Below are positions 7,889-14,993 of a DNA stretch of 14,993 nt, in pieces; the stretch's first letter is position 1; every line of letters begins with the position of its first letter. The notes beneath the pieces were generated by a model, which saw nothing but the letters and a program-made list of their open reading frames with translations, had not been told where the DNA came from and made no database searches. The translations under genes were made by a program, and so were the position numbers. Origin of the DNA: DAOVGZ01 sp964477815 (GTDB lineage: Bacteria > Babelota > Babeliae > Babelales > Vermiphilaceae); assembly GCA_964477815.1 (NCBI GenBank), contig CAYZEO010000020.1:1-14993 (forward strand), read 5' to 3'.

Positions 7889-8296
7889 TTAAATAAACTT
7901 TTCAGCCTCTTTTAGCAAATCCTTTCCCTCATCAAAGCATAATCGCTCAACCGCCTTCTCCAGATCGAGCCATACAAAATCTGTATGTTCATGAGATAAT
8001 TTGATATCACCATCGTTTGCACAACCAAGGAAAAAGGCCACGGTTTTGTGGGCCTTTTGGCCGTCATGATCAGTAAAAAAATAAGAATAGCTGTACTCAA
8101 ACCCGTCAAGAATCCTGGCTGTAATACCCGCTTCTTCAAGCAACTCTCGTTTTGCTGCCTGAAGAGCATTCTCTCCTAGATCGATCTGCCCCTTTGGAAA
8201 ATCCCAGTGCCCTTTGACATTACGAATCAATAAAAACTGAATTTCATCATCTTTCTTTCGATAGACAACAACACCGGCCGACTGGATATTTTTCAT
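7889..8296 (-). CDS. Nudix hydrolase, Ap4A hydrolase (NUDT2)-like
   Basis: A 135-residue Nudix protein with an intact box: Gly36, Glu42, then REL-LEEAGI at 50-58, matching GX5EX7REUXEEXGU. The phrase HWDFPKGQ before it and LSHEHTDFVWLDLEKA near residues 99-114 closely resemble asymmetrical diadenosine tetraphosphate hydrolases of the NUDT2 type. These split Ap4A into ATP and AMP with Mg and help clear stress-related dinucleotides. Substrate assignment rests on this resemblance and other NDP-X substrates remain possible. It is the last gene of the minus-strand run, with only 4 bases between the murJ stop and its ATG. A weak GGA upstream suggests translation coupled to murJ. Its 3' end faces the tRNA gene. 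Confidence 0.88.
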   Translation of the reverse strand: MKNIQSAGVVVYRKKDDEIQFLLIRNVKGHWDFPKGQIDLGENALQAAKRELLEEAGITARILDGFEYSYSYFFTDHDGQKAHKTVAFFLGCANDGDIKLSHEHTDFVWLDLEKAVERLCFDEGKDLLKEAEKFI

Positions 8297-8300
8297 GATA

Positions 8301-9863
8301 TTAATCCAAAAAATAGATTTGAACTTTGAATAATCGTCGAGTCAAATAAAGGAGCAAAAAACCAAGAACAATAAGAGGGCCAACCCACAACCAGAAACCA
8401 ATGCCATCTACAAAAAAACGAACAAATGCTGGAGGAAGTTGAACAATAACTTTTCCCAACAAATGATACAGTCCAAAAATACCCGCAAAAACAACAAATA
8501 ATTGCAAGCAAAAACGGTACATAAACTTTAAAAATGCAAGCAAGTAAATCCTAACATGAAAAACCCGTTGCAGAAGCCAAACAAGCAAGACAACTTGCAC
8601 AGCAAAAGCTATAACCGTCGCCAAAGCCAGTCCTGTGGCCTGAAACATCCGCATCAGAAAAAAATCCAAAACTATGTTGATGCAAACCGCAATAATGGTA
8701 ACAACGGTTGGAATCCAAGTATTATGCTTTGCGTAGTAAATATTGAGCAAAATTTTGTTAAGCGAAAAGAAAAAAAGGCCGGTCAAAAAAGCAGTCAAAA
8801 TCATACCGGCTTCAGTCACTTGAGCCAAAGAAAACTTTTTGGAAAGAAACAGCGTGGCAAATATTTTTTCAGAGAAAAATCCCATAATTAACAATGTTGG
8901 AATGCTCACCCAGAATACAAGTTTTGCAGCTTCAAGCAGATAAAACCCAATTCGCTTTGGTGCATACATCGCAATTCGAGAAAAATGGGGCAACAAAACA
9001 GTAGAAAATGAAACGGCAAAAACCCCAAGTGGAATCCCCATAAATCTATTTGCGTAGTATACCAGCGAAACTGAGCCTGCTTGCAAATATGAAGCAAATG
9101 CAGTATCAACAACCAACCCTATCTCCATGATGCTCATGCTCAGCAAGCATGGCAAAAACTTCATTATCACTTTCTTAAAATGATACCAAGCTGCACGATC
9201 GATTTTGCCAAAACCAAATCCCAATCGGATGTATGTAACCAGATGAAACATTAATTGAACAAAACCACCAAATAAAATAAACAAACATAGATATTCAACT
9301 GGTAGAGACTTGGTCAAACAGATGAGCAAAGAAGAGATAAAAACAATATTTAAAAGTGCTGGAGAAAAAGCTGGAACAAAAAAATGACGGACCGATTGTA
9401 ATGCACCTGCAAGAAGAGCACTGCTGGAAAGAAAAAAGATAAACGGCATTAAAATCTGCAAATAGGGAACGGCGTAACTAACCTGCAACGGCGAAAAACC
9501 CGGTGCAACAATACTAATAACAAATTTTGCTTTCCATATCACCAGCGCACACAAAACGAGCAAAACACCCTCAAAAATCAAAAAGGCTAACGACATTAGT
9601 CGGTTAACAACATCTTTTCCATCTGTGTGCATAACAGAAACAAGTGTTGGCACCATAGCTGCCGAAAGCGCACCTTCTGCAAAAATCTTCCGCAAAGAAT
9701 TAGGAAGCTTATACGCAGTAAGAAATGCGTCCGAAATAACTCCAACTCCTAAAAAACGTACAAGCAAAACTTCTCTAATTATTCCAAGAAAACGACTCAG
9801 CAAAGTCAGACCACCAATCCCTGCAACATTTTTTAAAAGCGATTTTTTCCCGAAAAACTTCAT
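8301..9863 (-). CDS. murJ: Lipid II flippase MurJ (MviN family)
   Basis: A 520-residue polytopic membrane protein of the MurJ/MviN family in the MOP superfamily, close to the usual 510-520. It flips lipid-linked peptidoglycan precursor across the inner membrane. The N-terminus carries the family signature: LLSRFLGIIRE, then SDAFLTAYKLPNSLRKIFAEGALSAA. Arg24, Arg30, Asp45 and Arg58 match the essential charged residues of the E. coli cavity (R18, R24, D39, R52). YYANRFMGIPLG near the middle matches the TM8 region. About 14 hydrophobic segments are visible. I chose the ATG at 9863 because AGGAGT lies 7 bases upstream; a TTG 24 bases further upstream has no such site. The presence of MurJ implies the organism still handles lipid II. 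It sits between the lolD-like gene and the Nudix gene in one probable operon. Confidence 0.95.
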   Translation of the reverse strand: MKFFGKKSLLKNVAGIGGLTLLSRFLGIIREVLLVRFLGVGVISDAFLTAYKLPNSLRKIFAEGALSAAMVPTLVSVMHTDGKDVVNRLMSLAFLIFEGVLLVLCALVIWKAKFVISIVAPGFSPLQVSYAVPYLQILMPFIFFLSSSALLAGALQSVRHFFVPAFSPALLNIVFISSLLICLTKSLPVEYLCLFILFGGFVQLMFHLVTYIRLGFGFGKIDRAAWYHFKKVIMKFLPCLLSMSIMEIGLVVDTAFASYLQAGSVSLVYYANRFMGIPLGVFAVSFSTVLLPHFSRIAMYAPKRIGFYLLEAAKLVFWVSIPTLLIMGFFSEKIFATLFLSKKFSLAQVTEAGMILTAFLTGLFFFSLNKILLNIYYAKHNTWIPTVVTIIAVCINIVLDFFLMRMFQATGLALATVIAFAVQVVLLVWLLQRVFHVRIYLLAFLKFMYRFCLQLFVVFAGIFGLYHLLGKVIVQLPPAFVRFFVDGIGFWLWVGPLIVLGFLLLYLTRRLFKVQIYFLD

Positions 9864-9870
9864 GGATTGG

Positions 9871-9876
9871 ACTCCT
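9871..9876 (-). promoter_or_regulatory. Ribosome binding site that fixes the murJ start
   Basis: AGGAGT on the minus strand lies 7 bases before the ATG at 9863. It decides against an 8-codon longer form starting at a TTG (9887). Confidence 0.75.
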
Positions 9877-9908
9877 GCGGTGAACAATGTTTATTAAAGA
9901 TTAAAATT

Positions 9909-10616
9909 TCAAACGATCTGGCCCCTACTCAACTGAAAAACTTTCTCCATACTTTGTGCAACATACGCATCATGCGAAGTAATAATAAGCCCCATTCCCC
10001 ATTTCTTATTACAATCCAGTAAAAGATCAACAATACGTCTGCCCGTTATTATATCAAGATTTCCCGTAGGCTCATCTGCCAAAAGAAAAGCAGGCTTATT
10101 TATTAGTGCCCGAGCAATTGCAATTCGCTGTTGTTGCCCTCCCGATAAAGCAGATGGGCAACTTTTTTCTCGTTCCGAAAGACCAACCTCTTGTAAGAGT
10201 ACACGAGCCTTACTTATTGCTTTACAGCGCGAGTCACCTGAAATAAGAGCCGGAAATACTACATTTTCTAAAACAGATAGTTCACGAATAAGATATGGTG
10301 ACTGAAAAAGCAATCCCACAGAACGATTCAAAAAATATTTACGCTCCCTTTTGTTTAATGTTCTTAGAGAGCGATCATTGAACAGAACCTCCCCTTCAGT
10401 CGGAACATCTATCCCTGCAAGAATATGCATCAGAGTTGATTTGCCCGTTCCAGAAACACCCATAATTGCATAAGTGTGGCCTTGCTGAAATGCAATCGTC
10501 ACATCTCGCAAAACCTCTGTACGAACATCTCCCTGAACAAAACTTTTTGCTACCCCTTGGGCGACTATTTGACACTCATTCACGTTTTTTGCCCTATTTA
10601 CGATCTTTTTTATCAT
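9909..10616 (-). CDS. lolD: LolD-like ABC transporter ATPase
   Basis: A 235-residue ABC ATPase with every core motif: Walker A GVSGTGKST (53-61), Q-loop Gln105, signature LSGGQ (157-161), Walker B FLLADE (177-182) and switch His215. The sequence VLRDVTIAF...LAGIDVPTEGEVLFN and ADEPTGNLD place it in the LolD/MacB/FtsE branch, with LolD the closest by eye. LolD powers LolC/E extraction of lipoproteins from the inner membrane for delivery to the outer membrane. No permease partner is next to it; the following gene, 45 bases on, is murJ. The start is uncertain: the ATG at 10616 has no good ribosome site, and a GTG 11 codons downstream has AGGG about 9 bases upstream. It heads a likely lolD-murJ-nudix operon and diverges from lon. 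Confidence 0.85.
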   Translation of the reverse strand: MIKKIVNRAKNVNECQIVAQGVAKSFVQGDVRTEVLRDVTIAFQQGHTYAIMGVSGTGKSTLMHILAGIDVPTEGEVLFNDRSLRTLNKRERKYFLNRSVGLLFQSPYLIRELSVLENVVFPALISGDSRCKAISKARVLLQEVGLSEREKSCPSALSGGQQQRIAIARALINKPAFLLADEPTGNLDIITGRRIVDLLLDCNKKWGMGLIITSHDAYVAQSMEKVFQLSRGQIV

Positions 10617-10634
10617 TTTTGAGATCTTGGATCA

Positions 10635-10663
10635 TTTGTACTACAAAATAATTCCTTTTACAA
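10635..10663 (-). promoter_or_regulatory. Weak candidate promoter for the lolD-murJ-nudix operon
   Basis: On the minus strand TTGTAA, a 17-base spacer and TACAAA lie about 18 bases before the ATG at 10616. Each hexamer matches consensus at four of six bases, so this could be chance. Confidence 0.3.
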
Positions 10664-10694
10664 AGAGAGTTTATCTCTTATTTGAGGGTAAATA

Positions 10695-10724
10695 TTGTTT
10701 TGACGCAAATGCCTTCCATAAAAT
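10695..10724 (+). promoter_or_regulatory. Weak candidate promoter for lon
   Basis: TTGTTT (10695-10700), an 18-base spacer and TAAAAT (10719-10724) give a leader of about 60 bases. A better -35 (TTGACG, 10700-10705) has only a 13-base gap to the same -10. No clear heat-shock sigma32 element or CIRCE repeat is visible. Confidence 0.3.
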
Positions 10725-10779
10725 GGGGTGTAGGGGACACAAAGAGCACAAAAAACTGTGCAAAGGAGACCAACCTATA

Positions 10780-10787
10780 AGGGGGAG
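10780..10787 (+). promoter_or_regulatory. Ribosome binding site that fixes the lon start
   Basis: AGGGGGAG lies 4 bases before the ATG at 10792. It selects this start over an in-frame TTG 55 codons further upstream, whose extra residues look unlike any Lon N-terminus. Confidence 0.75.
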
Positions 10788-10791
10788 TGAA

Positions 10792-13137
10792 ATGAAGGCG
10801 GTACTAAATAAAAAAACACAAAACAAAATTCCAGACAATCTTCCAGTGATTCCAACCATGGACGTTGTCGTTTTTCCTCAAATGATTGTTCCACTCCTTG
10901 TTCTTGATAAACGAATCATCAAGGGCATCAACGATGCATTAGAGGGTTCAAAAATGGTGTTGTTATTGGCCGCAAAAAAACAGGTCAACCAACACGATTC
11001 TATCGGAACAAAGGATTTATACCATGTTGGAACGGTCGCATCGATCATGCGATTGATAAAAATTCCTGATGGTGGAATAAAAATTTTAGTCCAGGGTGTC
11101 TGCAAGGCAAACGCACTTTCACTTTCGACAAACCAAGAAACACTCAGCGCAACAGTGGAACCGGTGGAATATGAACATGACAGCAAAGATGAAACTGAAA
11201 TTTTGGCACAAATTAAAAACATCAAAGACCTGGCTGAAAAAATTGCACATTCAGGACAATCGTTCAGTCCAGACTTTCATCTGATACTTTCAAAAATGAA
11301 TGACCCTGACAAAATTGCAGATTTTGTACTTTCTCATCTAAATCTCACCGTAGAACAAGCACAAGAATTGCTTGAGCAAAAAAATCAAAAAGATTTATTG
11401 AATCAGTTATACACACATTTACACAAAGAGATCGAAGTAACACAGATGCAGGAAAAAATCAGAAACAATGCCCGCGATTCGATGAACAAATCACAAAAAG
11501 AATATTATCTTCGCGAGCAAATGCGTGCAATTAAACAAGAATTGGGAGAAAACGAAGAAGAAGAGATAGGAAAACTGCGAGAAAAGCTTGAACTCTTACA
11601 AATCTCTGATGAGACCAAAGAAGAAGTACGCCGCCAAGTTAACAGATTAGAAAATACTGCACCCGAGTCGATGGAAGCTATGGTGATTAGAAACTACCTC
11701 GATTGGATCTTCGCACTTCCATGGGGAAAAGAGACTCAAGACAATCTTGATATTAAACATGCACAACAGATTCTAGATGAAGATCACCACGGCCTGAAAG
11801 ACATCAAAGAACGAATTTTAGATTTTATATCGGTCCGAAACCTAAAGCCCGACAGTTTTGCACCGATTTTATGTTTTGTCGGCCCTCCAGGAACTGGTAA
11901 AACTTCGCTTGGAAAATCTATAGCACGAAGTCTGGGCAGAAGCCATTTTCGCATATCGCTCGGCGGGGTTAGAGATGAAGCAGAAATACGAGGCCATAGA
12001 CGAACATACGTAGGAGCAATGCCGGGAAGATTTATTCAAGGAATACGAAAAGCAGGAACAGCCAATCCTATTATCATCATTGACGAACTTGACAAAATAG
12101 GAGCAGATTTCAGAGGCGATCCCTCTGCTGCAATGCTTGAGGTTCTTGACCCTCAACAAAACAAAACATTTTATGACAACTACTTAGGAGTTCCATTTGA
12201 TCTTTCTAAATCAATTTTTATAGCAACAGCAAATAGTCTTGATACCATATCAGCTCCGTTGCGGGACAGAATGGAGATAATTCAACTGTCTGGATATACC
12301 ATGAACGAAAAACTTCATATCGCAAAAAAACATTTGATACAACGAGCAATCGATGGCGCTGGTCTTGATGAAAAAGGCCTAAAACTAGCCGATGCCGTTA
12401 TCGAAACAGTCGTTTCCAATTACACTCGTGAATCAGGAGTTCGACAGCTTGAACGATTGATACACAAACTGTGTGCAAAATCCGCCCGATCAATTGTCGA
12501 AAAAAAGAAACCGGCAAAGTTCACAACAGACAATCTTGAAAGCTACCTTGGGCCAAAAATATTGCGTGACGAAGATATCGAGAAAAAAGATCAGGTAGGC
12601 ATCACAAACGGCCTTGCTTGGACAGCCTATGGCGGAGAAATGCTTAAAATCGAAGCTGTTCTTGTCCCAGGACAAGGAAAACTAATTTTGACTGGTCAAC
12701 TTGGTGACGTCATGAAAGAATCAGCACAGGCTGCCATGAGTTACGCTCGAGCACATGCTAAGGAATTTAACATTAACCAGAAAGTATTTAGCAAAAATGA
12801 TCTTCACATTCACGTTCCAGCTGGCGCGGTACCAAAAGATGGGCCTTCGGCAGGAATTACGATTTTAACATCTATTCTTTCTGTTTTGACCGGAAAACCG
12901 ATCAGCGCACGATACGCAATGACAGGTGAGCTAAACTTGCGAGGACACGTTATGCCAATCGGTGGAGTTAAAGAAAAGGTTCTTGCGGCTAAAAGAAACA
13001 AAATCGAACACGTTCTTCTTCCCGAAAAAAATAAGCAAGATTTAAAAGATTCTGCCGAAATAATTGAAGGAATAAATATCATCTGGGTCAAAAAGGCTGA
13101 AGATGTACTGCATCACGTTTTATCCGGAGCTTTGTAA
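10792..13137 (+). CDS. lon: ATP-dependent Lon protease
   Basis: A 781-residue LonA-type protease, almost the E. coli length of 784. It is a cytoplasmic hexameric machine that unfolds and degrades damaged and selected regulatory proteins. In order: an N-terminal substrate-binding domain beginning LPVIPTMDVVVFPQMIVPLLV, a coiled helical region (about 230-340), AAA+ with Walker A GPPGTGKT (364-371) and Walker B IIIIDELD (Asp431-Glu432), then the protease domain. That domain holds PKDGPSAG with Ser686 and GGVKEK with Lys729, 43 residues apart as in the E. coli S679/K722 dyad. All catalytic residues are intact. It is transcribed away from the lolD-like operon. No terminator hairpin is evident in the 89 bases before the next gene, so read-through to the kinase is possible. 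Confidence 0.97.
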   Translation: MKAVLNKKTQNKIPDNLPVIPTMDVVVFPQMIVPLLVLDKRIIKGINDALEGSKMVLLLAAKKQVNQHDSIGTKDLYHVGTVASIMRLIKIPDGGIKILVQGVCKANALSLSTNQETLSATVEPVEYEHDSKDETEILAQIKNIKDLAEKIAHSGQSFSPDFHLILSKMNDPDKIADFVLSHLNLTVEQAQELLEQKNQKDLLNQLYTHLHKEIEVTQMQEKIRNNARDSMNKSQKEYYLREQMRAIKQELGENEEEEIGKLREKLELLQISDETKEEVRRQVNRLENTAPESMEAMVIRNYLDWIFALPWGKETQDNLDIKHAQQILDEDHHGLKDIKERILDFISVRNLKPDSFAPILCFVGPPGTGKTSLGKSIARSLGRSHFRISLGGVRDEAEIRGHRRTYVGAMPGRFIQGIRKAGTANPIIIIDELDKIGADFRGDPSAAMLEVLDPQQNKTFYDNYLGVPFDLSKSIFIATANSLDTISAPLRDRMEIIQLSGYTMNEKLHIAKKHLIQRAIDGAGLDEKGLKLADAVIETVVSNYTRESGVRQLERLIHKLCAKSARSIVEKKKPAKFTTDNLESYLGPKILRDEDIEKKDQVGITNGLAWTAYGGEMLKIEAVLVPGQGKLILTGQLGDVMKESAQAAMSYARAHAKEFNINQKVFSKNDLHIHVPAGAVPKDGPSAGITILTSILSVLTGKPISARYAMTGELNLRGHVMPIGGVKEKVLAAKRNKIEHVLLPEKNKQDLKDSAEIIEGINIIWVKKAEDVLHHVLSGAL

Positions 13138-13226
13138 TCGCTTAAACTTCACTTACCACCACTTTCGGTTTACCATGGTCCATGGAAAAAAATCTCGCAA
13201 TGAACCAAAATCGAAGGTAGGTCACA

Positions 13227-14336
13227 ATGAAAATAATGACGATTGGTGGAGCCACACAAGACATCATTGTTCAGTACGACCAACAAGAAATGCTTCACTT
13301 AAATACCATCCGAGGCGAACAAGCATTTTTACTTCTGGAAGAAGGCAAAAAAATAGAACTAAACAAACTAAGTTACTATACTGGCGGCGGAGCAACCAAC
13401 TCCGCCGTTTCATTTTTACGACTTGGATTTGACGTAAAACTTTGCTGCAAAATAGGAACGGATGCGAACGGTGACTTTGTGCTTAAACAACTCGAAAAAG
13501 AAAAAATAAACACTCGCTTCGTAGCTCGCTGCTCAAAAACATCAACCGGCACATCAGTTATTATACCATCCATAAGCGGAGATAGAACTATCCTTGCCTT
13601 TAGAGGTGCCAACATCCAGCTGAGCGAACAAGATATTCCATACGAAATTATAAAAAAATGCGATTGGCTTTACATAACCTCACTAAGCGGAAAAGCATCC
13701 CAACAACTTGATCCGATCACAAAATATGCGCAAAAAAACGGAATCCGAGTTGCAAATAATCCTGGAATAAGTCAACTAGCAGAAGGAGCCGTTGCTCTCA
13801 GAAGATCCCTTAAAAACATTGATATTGTTATACTAAACGCACAAGAAGCAAACGAATTCATGCAATCGCTTGTCCAAACAGATCAAGAGCTGAAAAACAA
13901 AGTCTCACAATCATGCAAACCATCCGCTCAAGGAACAGAACCTAGCCTTATCTCCTCCCCCATCTGTTTTCGCGACATTCAATTCAATATTCGCGATTTC
14001 CTACAAGAAGTGCTTTCCCAGGGACCAAAAATAGTGGCGGTAACAAACGGAGCCGAAGGTGTCTATGTTGCTACCGACAAAACAATATTCTTCCACCCAA
14101 GCATCGCCCCAGAAATGATTTCCAATACCCTTGGAGCCGGAGATGCTTTTGGATCGTGCTTTGTAGCACAGATTGCTCTCGGAAAACCTGTTCCAGAAGC
14201 ATTAAGAGCTGGCATTGTTAACAGCTCAAGTGTCATAAGCTTTTTGGACGCAAAAACGGGCCTTTTAAGCCACCAGGAGCTAAAAAAACAACAAAAAGTT
14301 GTACCTGAAGACCTCATTCAACAATATAAACTATAA
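13227..14336 (+). CDS. PfkB-family carbohydrate/nucleoside kinase
   Basis: A 369-residue ribokinase-fold (PfkB) kinase, somewhat longer than the usual 300-330. These enzymes phosphorylate sugars or nucleosides such as ribose, fructose or adenosine with ATP. Seen are the N-terminal GGATQDII, the first signature region GGGATNSAVSFLRLG, an ILNAQEANEF segment, and the second signature NTLGAGDAFGSCF with catalytic Asp306. The first residue of that signature is Asn where Asp is usual; the catalytic base and anion hole are kept. A stretch of about 54 residues lies between NEF and GPKIVAVTNGAEGVY, where about 20 is common, and includes Cys and Ser-rich sequence. The ATG at 13227 has AGG 5 bases upstream; an ATG 9 bases later is a less likely start. 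Substrate cannot be assigned from sequence alone; an adenosine-kinase- or ribokinase-like role is plausible. Confidence 0.88.
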   Translation: MKIMTIGGATQDIIVQYDQQEMLHLNTIRGEQAFLLLEEGKKIELNKLSYYTGGGATNSAVSFLRLGFDVKLCCKIGTDANGDFVLKQLEKEKINTRFVARCSKTSTGTSVIIPSISGDRTILAFRGANIQLSEQDIPYEIIKKCDWLYITSLSGKASQQLDPITKYAQKNGIRVANNPGISQLAEGAVALRRSLKNIDIVILNAQEANEFMQSLVQTDQELKNKVSQSCKPSAQGTEPSLISSPICFRDIQFNIRDFLQEVLSQGPKIVAVTNGAEGVYVATDKTIFFHPSIAPEMISNTLGAGDAFGSCFVAQIALGKPVPEALRAGIVNSSSVISFLDAKTGLLSHQELKKQQKVVPEDLIQQYKL

Positions 14337-14387
14337 AAAACCGCAAAAAGCCCTCCGACAAGCCCTATTCGCAGCAATCATTACCAT

Positions 14388-14416
14388 TTGACAGCTTTCA
14401 CTGTGATTGCTAAACT
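14388..14416 (+). promoter_or_regulatory. Strong sigma70 promoter with extended -10
   Basis: Perfect -35 TTGACA (14388-14393), a 17-base spacer ending in TGC, and -10 TAAACT (14411-14416). The TGn before the -10 makes an extended element. It serves the small exported-protein pair starting at 14481, with a leader of about 58 bases. Confidence 0.7.
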
Positions 14417-14447
14417 AAAAAAGACAAATGGGGAAATATACTATGGG

Positions 14448-14470
14448 GCCCTATTGGGGCTTCTTTTATT
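14448..14470 (+). other. Weak hairpin plus T-rich run in the leader
   Basis: GCCC (14448-14451) pairs with GGGC (14457-14460), with possible G-U extension, followed by TTCTTTTATT just before the GGAGG ribosome site. It could be a weak attenuator or a structure affecting translation; a 4-bp stem is also expected by chance. Confidence 0.25.
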
Positions 14471-14480
14471 GGAGGTTATA

Positions 14481-14846
14481 ATGAACTACTTCAAAAAAAT
14501 ATTAAAAAATAGCCTGCTCATGCTCACGGCCATACTGATGGCAACAAGCTCCATAAAAACGTTCTTTTATCAGGTTGATGTGTGGGAAAATAAATCAGGC
14601 AAGCGAGTTTATCTGTTTTATGAAGTCCATATTGAAGGGGCGCCTCAACAAAAAAAAGTTTTATTTAAATCGATCATCCCAAAGCACTTAAGAAAAAATG
14701 GCCTAAAAAAATATAAAAGATTAAAGCGAATTAAATTTAGACCAATTATGCAAAATTATTCTGGAAAACAAACAAATAAAACGGGCTCAAAAAGGAAACG
14801 TCAATACAACCCGAATAAAGGAAATCAAAGAAAAAAAAGAAAGTAA
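14481..14846 (+). CDS. Small exported protein with strongly basic tail, hypothetical
   Basis: A 121-residue protein. The ATG at 14481 has a textbook GGAGG 5 bases upstream, which rules out the longer frame beginning at 14388; that base is the -35 box. Residues 1-25 (MNYFKKILKNSLLMLTAILM...) look like a signal peptide with cleavage near ATSS or SIK. A short central part (about 30-65: VDVWENKSGKRVYLFYEVHIEG, with positions split by Gly/Lys) looks beta-rich. From about residue 64 on, Lys and Arg dominate, ending in KRKR, nine residues, RKKRK. It is led by a strong promoter, and another small exported gene starts 28 bases after its stop. No family recognised. The charge suggests binding to nucleic acid, an anionic surface or a membrane; a host-directed role is speculation. 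Confidence 0.7.
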   Translation: MNYFKKILKNSLLMLTAILMATSSIKTFFYQVDVWENKSGKRVYLFYEVHIEGAPQQKKVLFKSIIPKHLRKNGLKKYKRLKRIKFRPIMQNYSGKQTNKTGSKRKRQYNPNKGNQRKKRK

Positions 14847-14874
14847 TAATTAAAAAAATATAATGGAGGAATTT

Positions 14875-14993
14875 ATGAATATTTTTAGAAATCTTTTACT
14901 TGCCATCACAATTATTTTGCCCTCAATTGGGAATGGAATGCAAGATAATACGGAAAAAACAGTACTCATTGAATCAACCAATGAGCGGAGTAA
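14875..14993 (+). CDS. N-terminal part of a second exported protein, cut by window end
   Basis: Thirty-nine codons are visible before the window ends. GGAGGA lies 4 bases before the ATG, an excellent ribosome site. The product begins MNIFRNLLLAITIILPSIGNG, a clear signal peptide with likely cleavage near GNG or GMQ, then a polar segment DNTEKTVLIESTNERS. The gap of 28 bases to the preceding stop and the same strand point to an operon with the basic small protein. Function unknown. Confidence 0.65.
   Translation, partial: MNIFRNLLLAITIILPSIGNGMQDNTEKTVLIESTNERS

Noticed and set aside
10709..10780. A 23-codon upstream reading frame in the lon leader ending 11 bases before lon
   Set aside because: No ribosome site, and its ATG lies upstream of the candidate -10 box, so it may not be in the transcript.
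10627..10791. In-frame N-terminal extension of lon by 55 codons from a TTG
   Set aside because: No ribosome site at the TTG, the residues look unlike any Lon N-terminus, and a strong AGGGGGAG sits just before the ATG at 10792, which gives a normal length of 781.
13174..13186. CCATGG repeated within 13 bases between lon and the kinase gene
   Set aside because: Short palindromes like this occur by chance; no extended dyad or promoter match is associated with it.
14349..14366. AGCCCT direct repeat after the kinase gene as a terminator
   Set aside because: It is a direct, not inverted, repeat and no stem with a T-run is seen.
14388..14480. Upstream extension of the 121-residue protein
   Set aside because: The TTG start would be the -35 box itself, and GGAGG before 14481 gives a clean signal peptide.

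Overview
The window looks like part of a small, AT-rich genome (roughly 35-40% G+C by eye) of a Gram-negative-type bacterium. Outer-membrane logic is visible: a signal-peptide beta-barrel protein ending in Phe and a LolD-type ABC ATPase. So is a eukaryote-like flavour: a WD40-repeat protein and several small exported lysine-rich proteins. The combination fits host-associated, poorly cultured lineages; my best guess is Candidatus Dependentiae (TM6). That is inference from gene style, not a phylogenetic result.

Layout. 1-1396 (+): the 3' part of a WD40-repeat gene, followed by a 98-residue exported protein that carries a second copy of the WD40 protein's C-terminal helical module. A hairpin at 1418-1441 separates these from a minus-strand pair: a 948-residue exported protein (5585-2739), then a 415-residue outer-membrane-type barrel protein (2698-1451), 40 bases apart. 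A 200-base divergent intergenic region follows. Then on the plus strand come comM (Mg-chelatase-like AAA+ ATPase) and acpS (holo-ACP synthase), overlapping by 4 bases, and an initiator tRNA-Met with its own near-consensus promoter. A minus-strand operon follows, read 10616 to 7889: lolD-like ATPase, murJ (lipid II flippase), and a Nudix hydrolase resembling Ap4A hydrolase. Divergent from it are lon (ATP-dependent protease) and a PfkB-family sugar or nucleoside kinase. The right edge holds a promoter-led pair of small exported proteins: a 121-residue one with an extremely basic tail, and the start of another cut off by the window end.

Functional picture. The centre is housekeeping: acyl-carrier activation, cell-wall precursor export, lipoprotein trafficking, protein quality control, translation initiation and DNA processing. 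The two ends are accessory and surface or host-facing: WD40 plus shared helical module, a large secreted protein with an outer-membrane barrel, and basic exported peptides. The unrecognised exported genes at the ends are the likeliest place for undescribed biology. No CRISPR array, insertion sequence, phage or transposase gene is visible. No stretch above 300 bases lacks a gene; the longest gaps are 5586-5785 and 10617-10791.
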